Numbered from the stretch's first letter, positions 44,622 through 53,510 are shown. The stretch is DNA of 63,442 bases from Candidatus Venteria ishoeyi (GCF_030378065.1 NZ_JAUCGJ010000022.1:1-63442); one strand, 5' to 3'. Program-made: numbers and translations. The notes: generated by a model from the letters alone, not told the origin.

Positions 44622-45965
44622 ATGGTCGATAATATACTTAACCCACTCAATGCTTTGGTGTGGGGACCCTGGATGCTGGGGTTAATTCTGGGCACCGGTT
44701 TATATTTGATGTTGGGTCTGGGTTTGTTGCCACTGCGCAAATTAGGCACCGGCTTTAAAATGCTGTGGACAGGGCGTAGCGCGCAGGGTGAAGGGGATAT
44801 CAGCCCGTTTAATGCTTTAATGACCTCTTTATCAGCCACCATTGGCACGGGTAATATTGCCGGGGTCGCCACGGCTATTGCCATCGGTGGCCCCGGTGCC
44901 TTATTCTGGATGTGGTGTACCGCATTGGTGGGGATGGCAACCAAATATGCCGAGGCCGTATGTGCCGTACATTTTCGGGAAGTGGATGAAAATGGACAAT
45001 ATGTTGGTGGCCCGATGTATTATATTAAAAATGGTCTGGCGCAACATTGGCATTGGCTGGCAACCGCGTTTGCACTATTTGGCATGATTGCAGGTTTTGG
45101 TATTGGTAATGCCGTACAAGCCAATTCAGTGGCGGATGTTTTATTTGACGCTTTTAAATTACCGGTTTGGGTTACTGGCGCGGTATTAGCAGTATTGACG
45201 GGTTTGGTACTGTTGGGTGGCATTCAGCGTATTGCCAGGGTTGCTGGCAAGTTGGTGCCGCTGATGGCCGTTTTATATGTGGGCGGCGGTTTGATCATCT
45301 TGTTAATGCATTGGACAGAAATCCCCGCAGCCGTTACTTTTATCGTCACCGAAGCCTTTACCCCCACGGCAGCAACGGGTGGTTTTGCCGGTGCTAGTGT
45401 CTGGCTGGCAATACAATATGGTGTTGCCCGAGGGGTATTTTCCAATGAGGCCGGTCTTGGCAGCGCGCCAATTGCACATGCGGCAGCAGCGACTAAAGGG
45501 CCGGTTTCTCAAGGTTTGATTGCCATGTTAGGCACTTTTATTGATACCCTGATTGTGTGCTCCATCACCGGGCTGGTGATTGTCATTTCCGGTGCCTGGG
45601 AATCCGGTGCCACTGGCGCGGCTTTATCTTCTGCGGCATTTGAGCAAAGTTTGCCTGGGGTGGGTACGTATCTGGTCAGTTTTGGCCTGACGGTGTTTGC
45701 TTTTACCACCTTGCTGGGTTGGAGCGTATATAGTGAAAAATGTACCGAATACCTGTTTGGCGTGCGCGCAATTTTTGCTTTTCGGGTAGCCTGGATTTTA
45801 ATGATTTTAGTGGGCGCAATGGCGCATAGCCATTTAGCCGTGGTATGGTTGATTTCAGATACGCTGAATGCTCTAATGGCATTACCGAATCTCATTGCTT
45901 TATTATTACTCAGTCCGCTAATTTTTAAGTTGAGCCGAAATTATTTTACCGATGTTACGCAGTAG
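44622..45965 (+). CDS. alanine/glycine:cation symporter (AGCS family)
   Basis: 447-residue inner-membrane symporter. The family signature ATIGTGNIAGVATAIAIGGPGALFWMW lies near residues 70-96, and about ten or eleven hydrophobic segments are seen. It takes up alanine or glycine with Na+ or H+. I prefer ATG 44622, which has GGAG eleven bases upstream; the frame also opens with GTG at 44613, too close to the AAGGAG. It is divergent from the double-thioredoxin gene. Confidence 0.9.
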   Translation: MVDNILNPLNALVWGPWMLGLILGTGLYLMLGLGLLPLRKLGTGFKMLWTGRSAQGEGDISPFNALMTSLSATIGTGNIAGVATAIAIGGPGALFWMWCTALVGMATKYAEAVCAVHFREVDENGQYVGGPMYYIKNGLAQHWHWLATAFALFGMIAGFGIGNAVQANSVADVLFDAFKLPVWVTGAVLAVLTGLVLLGGIQRIARVAGKLVPLMAVLYVGGGLIILLMHWTEIPAAVTFIVTEAFTPTAATGGFAGASVWLAIQYGVARGVFSNEAGLGSAPIAHAAAATKGPVSQGLIAMLGTFIDTLIVCSITGLVIVISGAWESGATGAALSSAAFEQSLPGVGTYLVSFGLTVFAFTTLLGWSVYSEKCTEYLFGVRAIFAFRVAWILMILVGAMAHSHLAVVWLISDTLNALMALPNLIALLLLSPLIFKLSRNYFTDVTQ

Positions 45966-46056
45966 CTTCTTTTTTGGACGAATACAATTTTTTTTGTCAA
46001 AAAAAACCGCCACTGTGCAACGCTTTAACATAACAATAAAACAGGAATGCTTCATA

Positions 46057-47409
46057 ATGAATCAACAGCTTCTTCGTTTCCCCCACATATTTTCCCGATT
46101 GGGCTGTACTGCGCTCAGTATTTTTCTGGCACCTGTTTTACTATCGCCCTTAGCTTACGCTGATACATTGCAACAAGTCATTTCCCGTACCCTGCAAAGC
46201 AATCCTGATGTGGCGATTACTGCTCAGACTCGCTTGGCGGTTGAGCAGGAACTTAAACGTGCGCGCGCGGGTTATTATCCGCGCATTGACTTGAATCTGG
46301 GCTATGGTCTGGAAAACAGTGAAAACGTGACCACCAATTTACGCACGGGCAGCGATTTAGAATTAAAACGCCGCGAAGCCAGTATCAGCTTAAATCAAAT
46401 GCTATTTGATGGTTTTAGTACGCGCAATGAAACCCAGCGTCAGCAATTCAGGGTGCAGGCACAAGCAAATCGGGTGCAGGAAACCAGCAACACGCTTGCG
46501 CTGCGCAGTACTGAAGTCTATCTGGATGTGTTTCGGCGGCAAGCTTTGCTGGAACTGGCTAAAGATAATCTGGTGGTACATCAAAAAACCTTAAATCAAA
46601 TTCAACAGCGTTATGAACAGGGCGCAGGCCGCCGCGCGGATGTTGATCAAGCCGCTGCGCGAGAAGCTTTGGCAAGTGCAGATTTATTATTAACCCAGGG
46701 TGAAATCCGTAATACCCGTGCCAATTATTTACGTGTTACCGGAGAGTTGCCAGAAAACCTGGAAGCGGTTGATGCGCAGTTATTGCAAACAGCAATGGAT
46801 AAAGACCTGGATAGCTTGTTAGGTCTGGCGGATGAGCATCACCCGCTATTGCAGGCAGCGCAGGCCGATGTGAAAGCTGCACAAGCTGCGTATGCGCAGA
46901 CACGCGCCGCTTATATGCCGCATCTGGATATGGAGTTAGCCGCCAATCGCAATCGTAATCTGGATGGTATCGAATTTAAAAACAACGATGCCAGTGCTAT
47001 GCTGCATTTACGTTATAACCTCTATCGCGGTGGCGCGGATAAAGCCCGCCGTAAAGAAACCGCCCACCGCATTGCCGTGGCAAAAGAAACCTTGAAACGG
47101 GCGCAGCGCATGGTTGCCGAAGAGATTCGTCTGGCCTGGAATAACCAGCAAACCATCACTGAACGCATGGAATATTTAAAAAAACATGTCGCCACCACAG
47201 AAGCCGTTGTCAGCTCTTATCAAAAACAGTTTCAATTAGGACAACGCACGCTGCTGGATGTACTCAATGCAAAAAATGAATTGTATCAGGCGCGCACAGC
47301 TTTATCTTCAGCAAGTTATGCAGAAATATTCAGTCATTTTCGCTTGTTGAGCAGCAGCGGACAATTACTGTCGGCGCTGAATATTGAATCTTTAGCTGAA
47401 GCCCAATAA
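46057..47409 (+). CDS. TolC-family outer-membrane efflux/secretion protein
   Basis: 450 residues. The signal peptide (about 1-33, cleavage near AYA) is followed by two repeated TolC halves with long amphipathic helices. The family features are seen at RAGYYPRIDLNLGYG and in the second half RAAYMPHLDMELAANRN. It forms a trimeric channel tunnel for type I secretion or drug efflux. The ATG at 46057 has AGGAA upstream; the frame opens earlier at 45952 within the symporter end. No ABC transporter or membrane-fusion gene is next to it. A large transporter-HEAT-cNMP gene follows after five bases, so an operon is likely. Confidence 0.9.
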   Translation: MNQQLLRFPHIFSRLGCTALSIFLAPVLLSPLAYADTLQQVISRTLQSNPDVAITAQTRLAVEQELKRARAGYYPRIDLNLGYGLENSENVTTNLRTGSDLELKRREASISLNQMLFDGFSTRNETQRQQFRVQAQANRVQETSNTLALRSTEVYLDVFRRQALLELAKDNLVVHQKTLNQIQQRYEQGAGRRADVDQAAAREALASADLLLTQGEIRNTRANYLRVTGELPENLEAVDAQLLQTAMDKDLDSLLGLADEHHPLLQAAQADVKAAQAAYAQTRAAYMPHLDMELAANRNRNLDGIEFKNNDASAMLHLRYNLYRGGADKARRKETAHRIAVAKETLKRAQRMVAEEIRLAWNNQQTITERMEYLKKHVATTEAVVSSYQKQFQLGQRTLLDVLNAKNELYQARTALSSASYAEIFSHFRLLSSSGQLLSALNIESLAEAQ

Positions 47410-47414
47410 ACCTA

Positions 47415-50399
47415 TTGAAATTGAATATGTACCAGGAACGGCGTGCGCTGAGTATTGCCATATTTTTTAATATACTGATCTGGGCCAGCGTCACCCTGAG
47501 CCGCACTTATATTGATGTCCTGTTTCTCTCAACCTATGACACCGCTTTGCTGCCTGGGTTTTTTACTGCGCAGACGCTACTGATTCTGAGCCTGTCGATT
47601 GCCATTACGCCTTTTGCCGCCAAAGGCAGCAGTTGGCTTAATATCAGTATTTTTATGGCAATGGCACTGCTGGTATTGTTAGGTCATTATTTGTTGACCG
47701 CCTATCCGGCGTTACGCAGCGAAGCCTCCTGGTTCCCGTTTATTTTCACGCTCTGGCTGTCTGCCATCCCGGTACTGTTAATCGTACTGTCACTCAATGT
47801 GATAGCTGATGCTTTTGATGTCCGGCGCTTTAAACGCCTGGTTATCTGGATTAATGTGGTGGGCAATATCGGCGGTTTACTCACTGGCTTGCTGATTCCC
47901 AAATTAATTAATAATTATGGCGCAAGTACGCTGTTAGTATTACTGGTATCTTTTATTGCGCTGGCAACCCTGTGTCTATTTTTTCTCAAGCCATTACCAG
48001 TGGCAACACGCAATTACAGTAAAGGCCAGTCCCCCTTCAATTACCCGCTGTTTCGTTACATCGCCCTGTGTACTTTCCTGTTAATGGTGGTGGATATTCT
48101 CACCGATTACGCCTTAAAAGTTGAACTGGCAGCCATGTTTACAGACAAAGAAGACATCGGCTCTTTTATGGGGCCGTTTTATGGCCTGTCGAATATTCTG
48201 ATGCTGGCGGCCCAAATTATTGGTACGCAACGTTTATTACATGTCTTTGGTGTGGCGGGATTACTGTCGGTTATTCCCTGGTTTTGCATGGGTAGCAGCG
48301 TCTTATTGATGGCAATACCTCATCTCTGGACAGCGGCTTTGATTCGCATGGGTGAGACCGTTTTTCGTTTCAGCTTTTATTCCATTGGGCGCGAAATTGC
48401 GCTAAAACCCTTACCCGCTAAAATTCGCCGGGGCGGAAAATTTCTGAATACCGCAGCCGGTTATCTGGGCGCTGGCATCACCGCGATTATTCTATGGATA
48501 ATGGGTGACAGCTTAAACCTTGTCATGGTAGGGGGCTTAATTATTACTGCCAGTATCGTCTGGTTAATTGTTGCCAGACGTGTAACGGCAAGTTATCAGG
48601 ATACGCTGGAAGAAGCGATACGGATTAAACGTTTCAGCCTGTCCAGTGATGAAATAGATACAGGTCATGTGGTACCGGGCGATGATAGTAATCGTGACAA
48701 TATGCTGCATATCACCAAAATTGCTTTTAAAGATAAAGATGTAGATATTATCCGCTTTGGTTTTACTTTATTGGCACGTACCCAGGCAACCTGTCTGCCA
48801 GAGGAAGCTTATCCTCATGTCAATGCCGCAGATTATGATGTGCGGGTAGATTTTGTGCAGGCCGCTTACCAGCTTAAAGATCAAAGGGTCGTGCCTTTAT
48901 TGCTGGCACGCCTGGAAGTGGAAGAAGATGGCAAGGTGCTGTGGTGGTTATTAAAAATTCTGGCACATCTGGCACCGGAAGAAGTGGCCTCAATTGCGCC
49001 GCGTTGGCTTAACAGTCCGTTACCACTGGCGCGAGCAGGCGCGGTTCTGGTTTTGCTCAGTAATGGCACGCTCAATGATTTAACCCGCGCGGTCAACACC
49101 CTGCAAGTGATGCTCAGCAGCCCGGATGAAGCCATGCGCCGGGGCGCGGCTTATGCCATCAGTGCATCAAAAGTAGGCAACCTGGAAGCCGAACTGGAAA
49201 AATTATTACATGATCCGGTAGAAGCTGTCAGTATTGCAGCAATGTGGGCCGTAGCAGATAAAAAATACCTGCATTTATTACCCGTCCTGGCAGAAAAACT
49301 GGGCAAAGGACGTAGCTCATTGTATGCCAGTCGCACCCTGGTACAACTTGGCGTGCCTGCTTTGCCACACGTCTTAAAAGTGATTGAGGACGGCAGTCAG
49401 ATTGCCGCGCGTACCGGGGTTCGCATTTTAACCATGATTCATGATGAAAAAGCGGATGAAGCCATTGTTCAGGTTGCCAAAAATGGCAATGTTATCACCC
49501 GCACTTTTTTAGCCAAAGCCTGCTCAATGCGCACAAAACAGCAGGAAAATACAGATTACCTGGTAAAGCAGGCACGTTTATCGGTACAGGAAGAAGCCAA
49601 TACCGTGCGCCTGTTGCGAGCCTTAAATTGTGCTGAAGAACTGCCTGTGCATAGCCGTTATGAAATCAGTCAGCGTAAAAAAATGGCAGAAGCCCGTTTA
49701 TTATACTGGTTTGACGTTGCCACCTGTTCAGTGGAACTCAGCGGCGTCATTCCCTCACTGTTGCAGGACAATACCTCGCAGGCCATTGCCAGCCGTCATG
49801 CCACCGCTTTGGAATTTTTAGAGGGGCAGACCAAAGATAAATTGCTGTTAAAAGCAATTCTGGTTTTTGAAGAAAACACACAAAAAATTTCCCGTGAAGA
49901 CATTGAGGCCGCTATTTTGGCAGTGCCGACACTCAATGATCTCTGGCTGGAAAAATTTATTGGTATTGAGCATGGCTGGCAATACCACAAAGGAAAAAAC
50001 ATGGAAATCACTGAAAAGGTCATGTTATTACGCCGGGTTAAATTATTTGCTGATTTACCGGGGGAAATCCTGCTCACCATTGCTGAAACCTGTGAAGACA
50101 GGGAGCTGGTCAAGGATGAAGTACTGTTTTCCAAAGGTGATGCACCTGATGGTATGTATATTGTTGCCGCCGGAGAAGTGCAGATTAGACAAGACAAAGA
50201 AGTAATCAACACCCTGAAACAATATGATTTTTTTGGTGAACTGGGTTTATTTGATGACTCGCCCAGAATGGCTGATGCCATCGCCAGCGGCGATGGCATG
50301 ATTTTATTCTTGCAAAAAGAAGTTTTTGACGGGATTACCGAAGACTTGCCCGAAGTGTTACGGGCATTGGTTAAAACGGTTATCAGCTATCTGAAGTAA
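47415..50399 (+). CDS. transporter-HEAT-cyclic nucleotide-binding fusion protein
   Basis: 994 residues. Residues about 1-400 form roughly twelve transmembrane helices resembling the ADP/ATP-translocase (Npt1)/MFS group. Residues 430-830 are helical with HEAT-like repeats, for example the LLARLEVEEDGKVLWWLLKIL block. Residues about 860-990 form a cyclic nucleotide-binding domain with FGELGLFDDSPRMADAIA. The domain could gate the transporter in response to cAMP or c-di-nucleotides. The frame opens with TTG 47415 and has ATG at 47427; neither has a clear ribosome site, so translation is probably coupled to the TolC-like gene five bases upstream. The substrate is unknown. Confidence 0.8.
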   Translation: MKLNMYQERRALSIAIFFNILIWASVTLSRTYIDVLFLSTYDTALLPGFFTAQTLLILSLSIAITPFAAKGSSWLNISIFMAMALLVLLGHYLLTAYPALRSEASWFPFIFTLWLSAIPVLLIVLSLNVIADAFDVRRFKRLVIWINVVGNIGGLLTGLLIPKLINNYGASTLLVLLVSFIALATLCLFFLKPLPVATRNYSKGQSPFNYPLFRYIALCTFLLMVVDILTDYALKVELAAMFTDKEDIGSFMGPFYGLSNILMLAAQIIGTQRLLHVFGVAGLLSVIPWFCMGSSVLLMAIPHLWTAALIRMGETVFRFSFYSIGREIALKPLPAKIRRGGKFLNTAAGYLGAGITAIILWIMGDSLNLVMVGGLIITASIVWLIVARRVTASYQDTLEEAIRIKRFSLSSDEIDTGHVVPGDDSNRDNMLHITKIAFKDKDVDIIRFGFTLLARTQATCLPEEAYPHVNAADYDVRVDFVQAAYQLKDQRVVPLLLARLEVEEDGKVLWWLLKILAHLAPEEVASIAPRWLNSPLPLARAGAVLVLLSNGTLNDLTRAVNTLQVMLSSPDEAMRRGAAYAISASKVGNLEAELEKLLHDPVEAVSIAAMWAVADKKYLHLLPVLAEKLGKGRSSLYASRTLVQLGVPALPHVLKVIEDGSQIAARTGVRILTMIHDEKADEAIVQVAKNGNVITRTFLAKACSMRTKQQENTDYLVKQARLSVQEEANTVRLLRALNCAEELPVHSRYEISQRKKMAEARLLYWFDVATCSVELSGVIPSLLQDNTSQAIASRHATALEFLEGQTKDKLLLKAILVFEENTQKISREDIEAAILAVPTLNDLWLEKFIGIEHGWQYHKGKNMEITEKVMLLRRVKLFADLPGEILLTIAETCEDRELVKDEVLFSKGDAPDGMYIVAAGEVQIRQDKEVINTLKQYDFFGELGLFDDSPRMADAIASGDGMILFLQKEVFDGITEDLPEVLRALVKTVISYLK

Positions 50400-50450
50400 T
50401 TACGGTGGGCAACCAAGGCCAAATTGACCTGATAATAAATTGTTAGCAAT

Positions 50451-50897
50451 ATGGAAATATTTAAAGAAATCCCCTTTGGTTCCAAGCAATATGAGCAAGA
50501 ACTCATACTTAGAAATAAAAGTTTGCGTGAGCCACTTGGTCTCTCTCTAAGTGAAGTTGATTTAAATGGTGAAGAACAACAGTATCACTTTGGCCTTTTT
50601 GCGGATAATAAGATACTTGGTTGTGTTGTCTTTAAAATAATAAACAATTCAACTGTAAAGCTAAGGCAAATGGCTATTCAGACGATCCTGCAAGGCAAAG
50701 GTTTTGGCTCTAAATTAATAAATAAAGCTGAACAGCAAATATATAAACTCGGGTATGAAAATATCGAAATGTCAGCAAGATTTACAGCCATACAATTTTA
50801 TCAAAAACTTGGCTATAGTGCTTTGGGTAAACCTTTTATTGAACAAGGTATTGAACATATTAAAATGTATAAAAATACTGCTAACAAATCGTTGTAG
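50451..50897 (+). CDS. GNAT N-acetyltransferase
   Basis: 148-residue single GNAT domain. The acetyl-CoA loop is seen in QGKGFGSKLINKAE (about 82-95), followed by ENIEMSARFTAIQFYQKLGY, the usual beta5-alpha4 region. The target molecule is not inferable. Base composition is markedly AT-rich compared with the gene upstream, marking the start of an accessory island. No clear ribosome site. Its TAG stop is directly followed by a hairpin repeat. Confidence 0.85.
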   Translation: MEIFKEIPFGSKQYEQELILRNKSLREPLGLSLSEVDLNGEEQQYHFGLFADNKILGCVVFKIINNSTVKLRQMAIQTILQGKGFGSKLINKAEQQIYKLGYENIEMSARFTAIQFYQKLGYSALGKPFIEQGIEHIKMYKNTANKSL

Positions 50898-50971
50898 GGA
50901 CGCTACCCTTTTATAATAGATTAAAATTTAATCTTTTAGATGTTTTCTCCTGTAAAGCGTTCCCTTTTATT
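50898..50971 (+). repeat. GGACGCTAC hairpin repeat, copy 1
   Basis: Starts GGACGCTACCCTTTT. The inner perfect palindrome GATTAAAATTTAATC (50919-50933) and the tail TTTTAGATGTTTTCTCCTG are shared with the copy at 53454. An outer pair AGGGACGCT/AGCGTTCCCT can enclose the element. The two copies differ by paired changes in the stem. Confidence 0.7.
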
Positions 50972-51000
50972 CTACCTTGATGCACCACAAAGGATGATCC

Positions 51001-51028
51001 TTGAGCAACTGAGAAATTTCGTTATAAT
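51001..51028 (+). promoter_or_regulatory. sigma-70-type promoter for leader peptide and methyltransferase
   Basis: TTGAGC at 51001-51006 and a perfect TATAAT at 51023-51028 are separated by 16 bases. Transcription would start near 51035, some 30 bases before the leader peptide ATG. Confidence 0.65.
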
Positions 51029-51064
51029 CGTTTTATTACATTAACAACAATCAGGAGGTGACTT

Positions 51065-51133
51065 ATGAAATCTAATTATATGAACTCGTTAATTACATCA
51101 GTGGCAATTAAAATCAGGTATATTATGACCTGA
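51065..51133 (+). CDS. 22-codon leader peptide upstream of methyltransferase
   Basis: ATG 51065 to TGA 51131 encodes a 22-residue peptide (starting MKSNYMNSLITSVAI, ending IRYIMT). It has a near-perfect ribosome site AGGAGGTGA at 51053-51061, far better than those of neighbouring full-size genes. The last codons lie within a hairpin TCAGGT/ACCTGA (51114-51119 and 51128-51133). An alternative pair ATCAGT/ACTGAT can form with downstream bases. This is the layout of translational attenuators such as those before erm methyltransferases. A free small peptide is the alternative. Confidence 0.55.
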   Translation: MKSNYMNSLITSVAIKIRYIMT

Positions 51134-51184
51134 CTAACTGATTGTCGCTGAATAGATGTTTAAAACAATTGTCGGTGACAAATA

Positions 51185-52024
51185 ATGTATACACAATTAA
51201 AAGAGATAAACCATAAACCAAAACCTTTTGAGTTTTATACTGCTGATTCGTTGTGGGCAGACCCACATACATCAGAACAGATGCTATCTTATCATCTCAA
51301 TGAGGATGTTGATTTAGCCTCAAGAAACAAGGTATTTATTGAAAAATCCATTGATTGGATTGTTTCCCATTTTTCTATTGGAGAACAAACTAAGGTATGT
51401 GATTTTGGATGCGGCCCTGGCCTCTATACATCCGGTTTGGCGCGTTCTGGCGCGAAGGTGACTGGCGTGGACTTTTCAAAGAACTCTATTGAGTATGCGA
51501 AAACATACGCTAAAAATGAAGGCCTAAACATTGATTACGTTCTTCAAAATTACCTTGAGTATAAGCCTGAAGAGCAATACGATATAATCACAATGATTAT
51601 GTGTGATTTTTGTGCTTTAAGCCCTGTACAAAGAAAGAAAATTATCAAAAAATTCCATCGTCTACTTAAAAATGGTGGGCGCATATTATTGGATGTATAT
51701 TCATTAAAAGGTTTTGAAGAAAGAACTGAAATATCATTGTATGAACACATGCAGTTACATGGGTTCTGGTCAAAAAATGATTATTACGGCTTTCTAAATA
51801 CCTTTAAATATGAAGATGAAAAAGTAGTACTAGATAAATATACAATCGTTGAAGAAGAAGGCTCTAAGGTTGTATATAACTGGCTACAGTATTTTAGTGA
51901 AGACACGCTAATAAATGAACTGAAAAATGCTGGTTTTAATATTCAGGCTATTTATGATGATGTAGCAGGTTCTAATTATTCAAAGAATAATACTGAATTT
52001 GCAGTCATTGCAACAAAACAATAG
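51185..52024 (+). CDS. class I SAM-dependent methyltransferase
   Basis: 279 residues. The SAM-binding motif VCDFGCGPGLYTSGLA (about residues 72-87) with the acidic GVDFS after it marks the Rossmann fold, and the motif-IV region is DIITMIMCDF. The C-terminal half is less conserved-looking and may recognise the substrate, which is unknown. It is not an obvious rRNA methyltransferase. The 51-base gap from the leader peptide and the promoter at 51001 suggest controlled expression. AT-rich, probably acquired. MITE copy C lies immediately after it. Confidence 0.8.
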   Translation: MYTQLKEINHKPKPFEFYTADSLWADPHTSEQMLSYHLNEDVDLASRNKVFIEKSIDWIVSHFSIGEQTKVCDFGCGPGLYTSGLARSGAKVTGVDFSKNSIEYAKTYAKNEGLNIDYVLQNYLEYKPEEQYDIITMIMCDFCALSPVQRKKIIKKFHRLLKNGGRILLDVYSLKGFEERTEISLYEHMQLHGFWSKNDYYGFLNTFKYEDEKVVLDKYTIVEEEGSKVVYNWLQYFSEDTLINELKNAGFNIQAIYDDVAGSNYSKNNTEFAVIATKQ

Positions 52025-52027
52025 CGT

Positions 52028-52204
52028 ATAGGAGTGAGGATGAAATAAATACAGAAACTGGGCGCAGGATTTTTATTCATTTTCAAGGCGTGAAAACAGG
52101 CGCATAGCAAGCTATGTAACTACCTAAGTCCAAACCGGCACAACGTAGAAAATGGAGAAAAAGACCAGCCAAGTTGCTGAAGTTATAAAATTCTCATTCC
52201 CTAT
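52028..52204 (-). mobile_element. MITE-like palindromic element, copy C (reverse)
   Basis: About 177 bp in the opposite orientation to the other copies. The ends are TATAGGAGTGAG and CTCATTCCCTATA, and the interior has the same CATAGCAAGCTATG hairpin. It begins four bases past the methyltransferase stop. Confidence 0.82.
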
Positions 52205-52236
52205 AGACTTTCAGATAATTAATTTCCTGGAAAATC

Positions 52237-52282
52237 AACGGATAACACCCCTCCGAAGGACAACCTAGAAGCGTCCCCTTTT
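52237..52282 (+). repeat. truncated GGATAACACCCC hairpin plus repeat fragment
   Basis: CGGATAACACCCCTCCGAAGG matches the first half of the hairpin repeat at 54103 and stops just past the loop. It is followed by AAGCGTCCCCTTTT, which resembles the right arm of the GGACGCTAC repeat. Probably debris of two repeat families. Together with MITE copy C and the operator region it accounts for the 369-bp gap 52025-52393. Confidence 0.6.
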
Positions 52283-52304
52283 CTCTTGTTATGTTTTACA
52301 CAGC

Positions 52305-52388
52305 TAATGTGAAGAATTTTCCACATTAATGACTTGTCCTTTAAGTAAAGGTGGGCTATCCTTTAAGAAAAACTATTACTTAAAGGAT
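52305..52388. promoter_or_regulatory. palindromic operators over promoter and ribosome site of HTH regulator
   Basis: ATCCTTTAAG (52358-52367) and CTTAAAGGAT (52379-52388) are exact reverse complements with eleven bases between. A third half-site TCCTTTAAG is at 52337-52345. The right arm contains the AAAGGA ribosome site of the gene starting at 52394. A separate inverted repeat TAATGTG/CACATTA lies at 52305-52311 and 52322-52328. Autoregulation by the encoded winged-helix protein is the simplest reading. Confidence 0.65.
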
Positions 52389-52393
52389 GAGCT

Positions 52394-53437
52394 ATGATTT
52401 CTAACAAAGAACGTGGAAAGATAATCAGACGTCAAATACTGCGTGATATTAAACACCATCCAAAAGATATTGCAAAACATATTGCAAATATTTTTTCTAT
52501 TTCTGCACAAGCGACTAATAATCATTTGAGGCGGTTAGAGGCGGGGGGCTGGATTTCCACTCAAGGAAAAGGTAAGGGAAAGCAATATTTTTTGGGAAAT
52601 AGGCGAAAATATCAATCATTATTTGAGTTGTCTGATACTTTTACTGAAGATAAGGTTTGGAGGGATCATTTTGCCTTTATATTTGAAGATCTATCTGAGG
52701 ATTTAATAGATATATGCCATTATGGGTTCACAGAAATGGTTAATAATTCAATTGACCACTCAGATGGAAAGCAGGTATATATCTCTGTAGAGAGAAAGCC
52801 TGAAGATATAACTATTATAATTGTGGATGATGGTGAAGGAATATTCAGTAGAATTAAACGCTTATGCGATTTGAATGATGAAAAGCAAGCCATATTAGAA
52901 CTTTCAAAGGGAAAACTGACAACTGACCCTGACAATCATTCAGGTGAAGGAGTTTTTTTTACATCTCGAATTTTTGACTTGTTTGAAATTGACTCTAAAG
53001 GATTAAAATTTAGTCATCAAGATAAACTAGAGTTTGACTTTTTAGTTGACTCAGATTTATTAAAGGAAAGTTCTGGGACTTTAGTTTATATGGAAATAAA
53101 CAGGGGCACCGAAAGAACTATCAAAAGTATTTTTGATAGCTTCACATCAGGCCCTGATAAGTTTCAATTTAACAAAACGGTCATTCCTGTAAAATTAGCA
53201 GAATACGAAAATGAAAAACTGGTTTCCCGCTCTCAAGCAAAAAGACTCTTAGCTAGAGTTGAACAATTTAGCAATGTAATTTTTGACTTTTCTGATGTGG
53301 CTTTCATTGGCCAAGCTTTTGCTGATGAAATTTTCAGAGTGTATGCAACAAAGCATCCTTACATTGTCTTATTGCCAGTTGAAATGAATAGTTCAGTAAA
53401 AATGATGGTTAATAGAGCTATTGCAAATAAGGATTAA
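52394..53437 (+). CDS. winged-helix / GHKL ATPase / STAS-like (DUF4325) regulator
   Basis: 347 residues. The N-terminal winged helix-turn-helix (about 10-70) reads SISAQATNNHLRRLEAGGWI. A histidine-kinase-like ATPase domain (about 90-235) carries an N box FTEMVNNSIDHSDG and a G box IIIVDDGEGIF, without a phosphoacceptor His domain. The C-terminal STAS-like DUF4325 domain (about 260-345) carries FDFSDVAFIGQAFADEIFR. The arrangement resembles an anti-sigma kinase joined to its antagonist and to a DNA-binding domain. AT-rich. A palindromic operator covers its ribosome site. Confidence 0.78.
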   Translation: MISNKERGKIIRRQILRDIKHHPKDIAKHIANIFSISAQATNNHLRRLEAGGWISTQGKGKGKQYFLGNRRKYQSLFELSDTFTEDKVWRDHFAFIFEDLSEDLIDICHYGFTEMVNNSIDHSDGKQVYISVERKPEDITIIIVDDGEGIFSRIKRLCDLNDEKQAILELSKGKLTTDPDNHSGEGVFFTSRIFDLFEIDSKGLKFSHQDKLEFDFLVDSDLLKESSGTLVYMEINRGTERTIKSIFDSFTSGPDKFQFNKTVIPVKLAEYENEKLVSRSQAKRLLARVEQFSNVIFDFSDVAFIGQAFADEIFRVYATKHPYIVLLPVEMNSSVKMMVNRAIANKD

Positions 53438-53453
53438 TAAGGATTGGATTAAT

Positions 53454-53510
53454 GGACGCTACACTTTTAATTGATTGAAATTCAATCTTTTAGATGCTTT
53501 CTCCTGTAAA
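53454..53510 (+). repeat. GGACGCTAC hairpin repeat, copy 2
   Basis: Same wording as 50898-50956: GGACGCTAC, then inner palindrome GATTGAAATTCAATC (53473-53487), then TTTTAGATGCTTTCTCCTG. Relative to copy 1, A-T pairs became G-C pairs on both sides of the stem. Its right end supplies the false upstream ATG of the GNAT frame. Confidence 0.75.
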
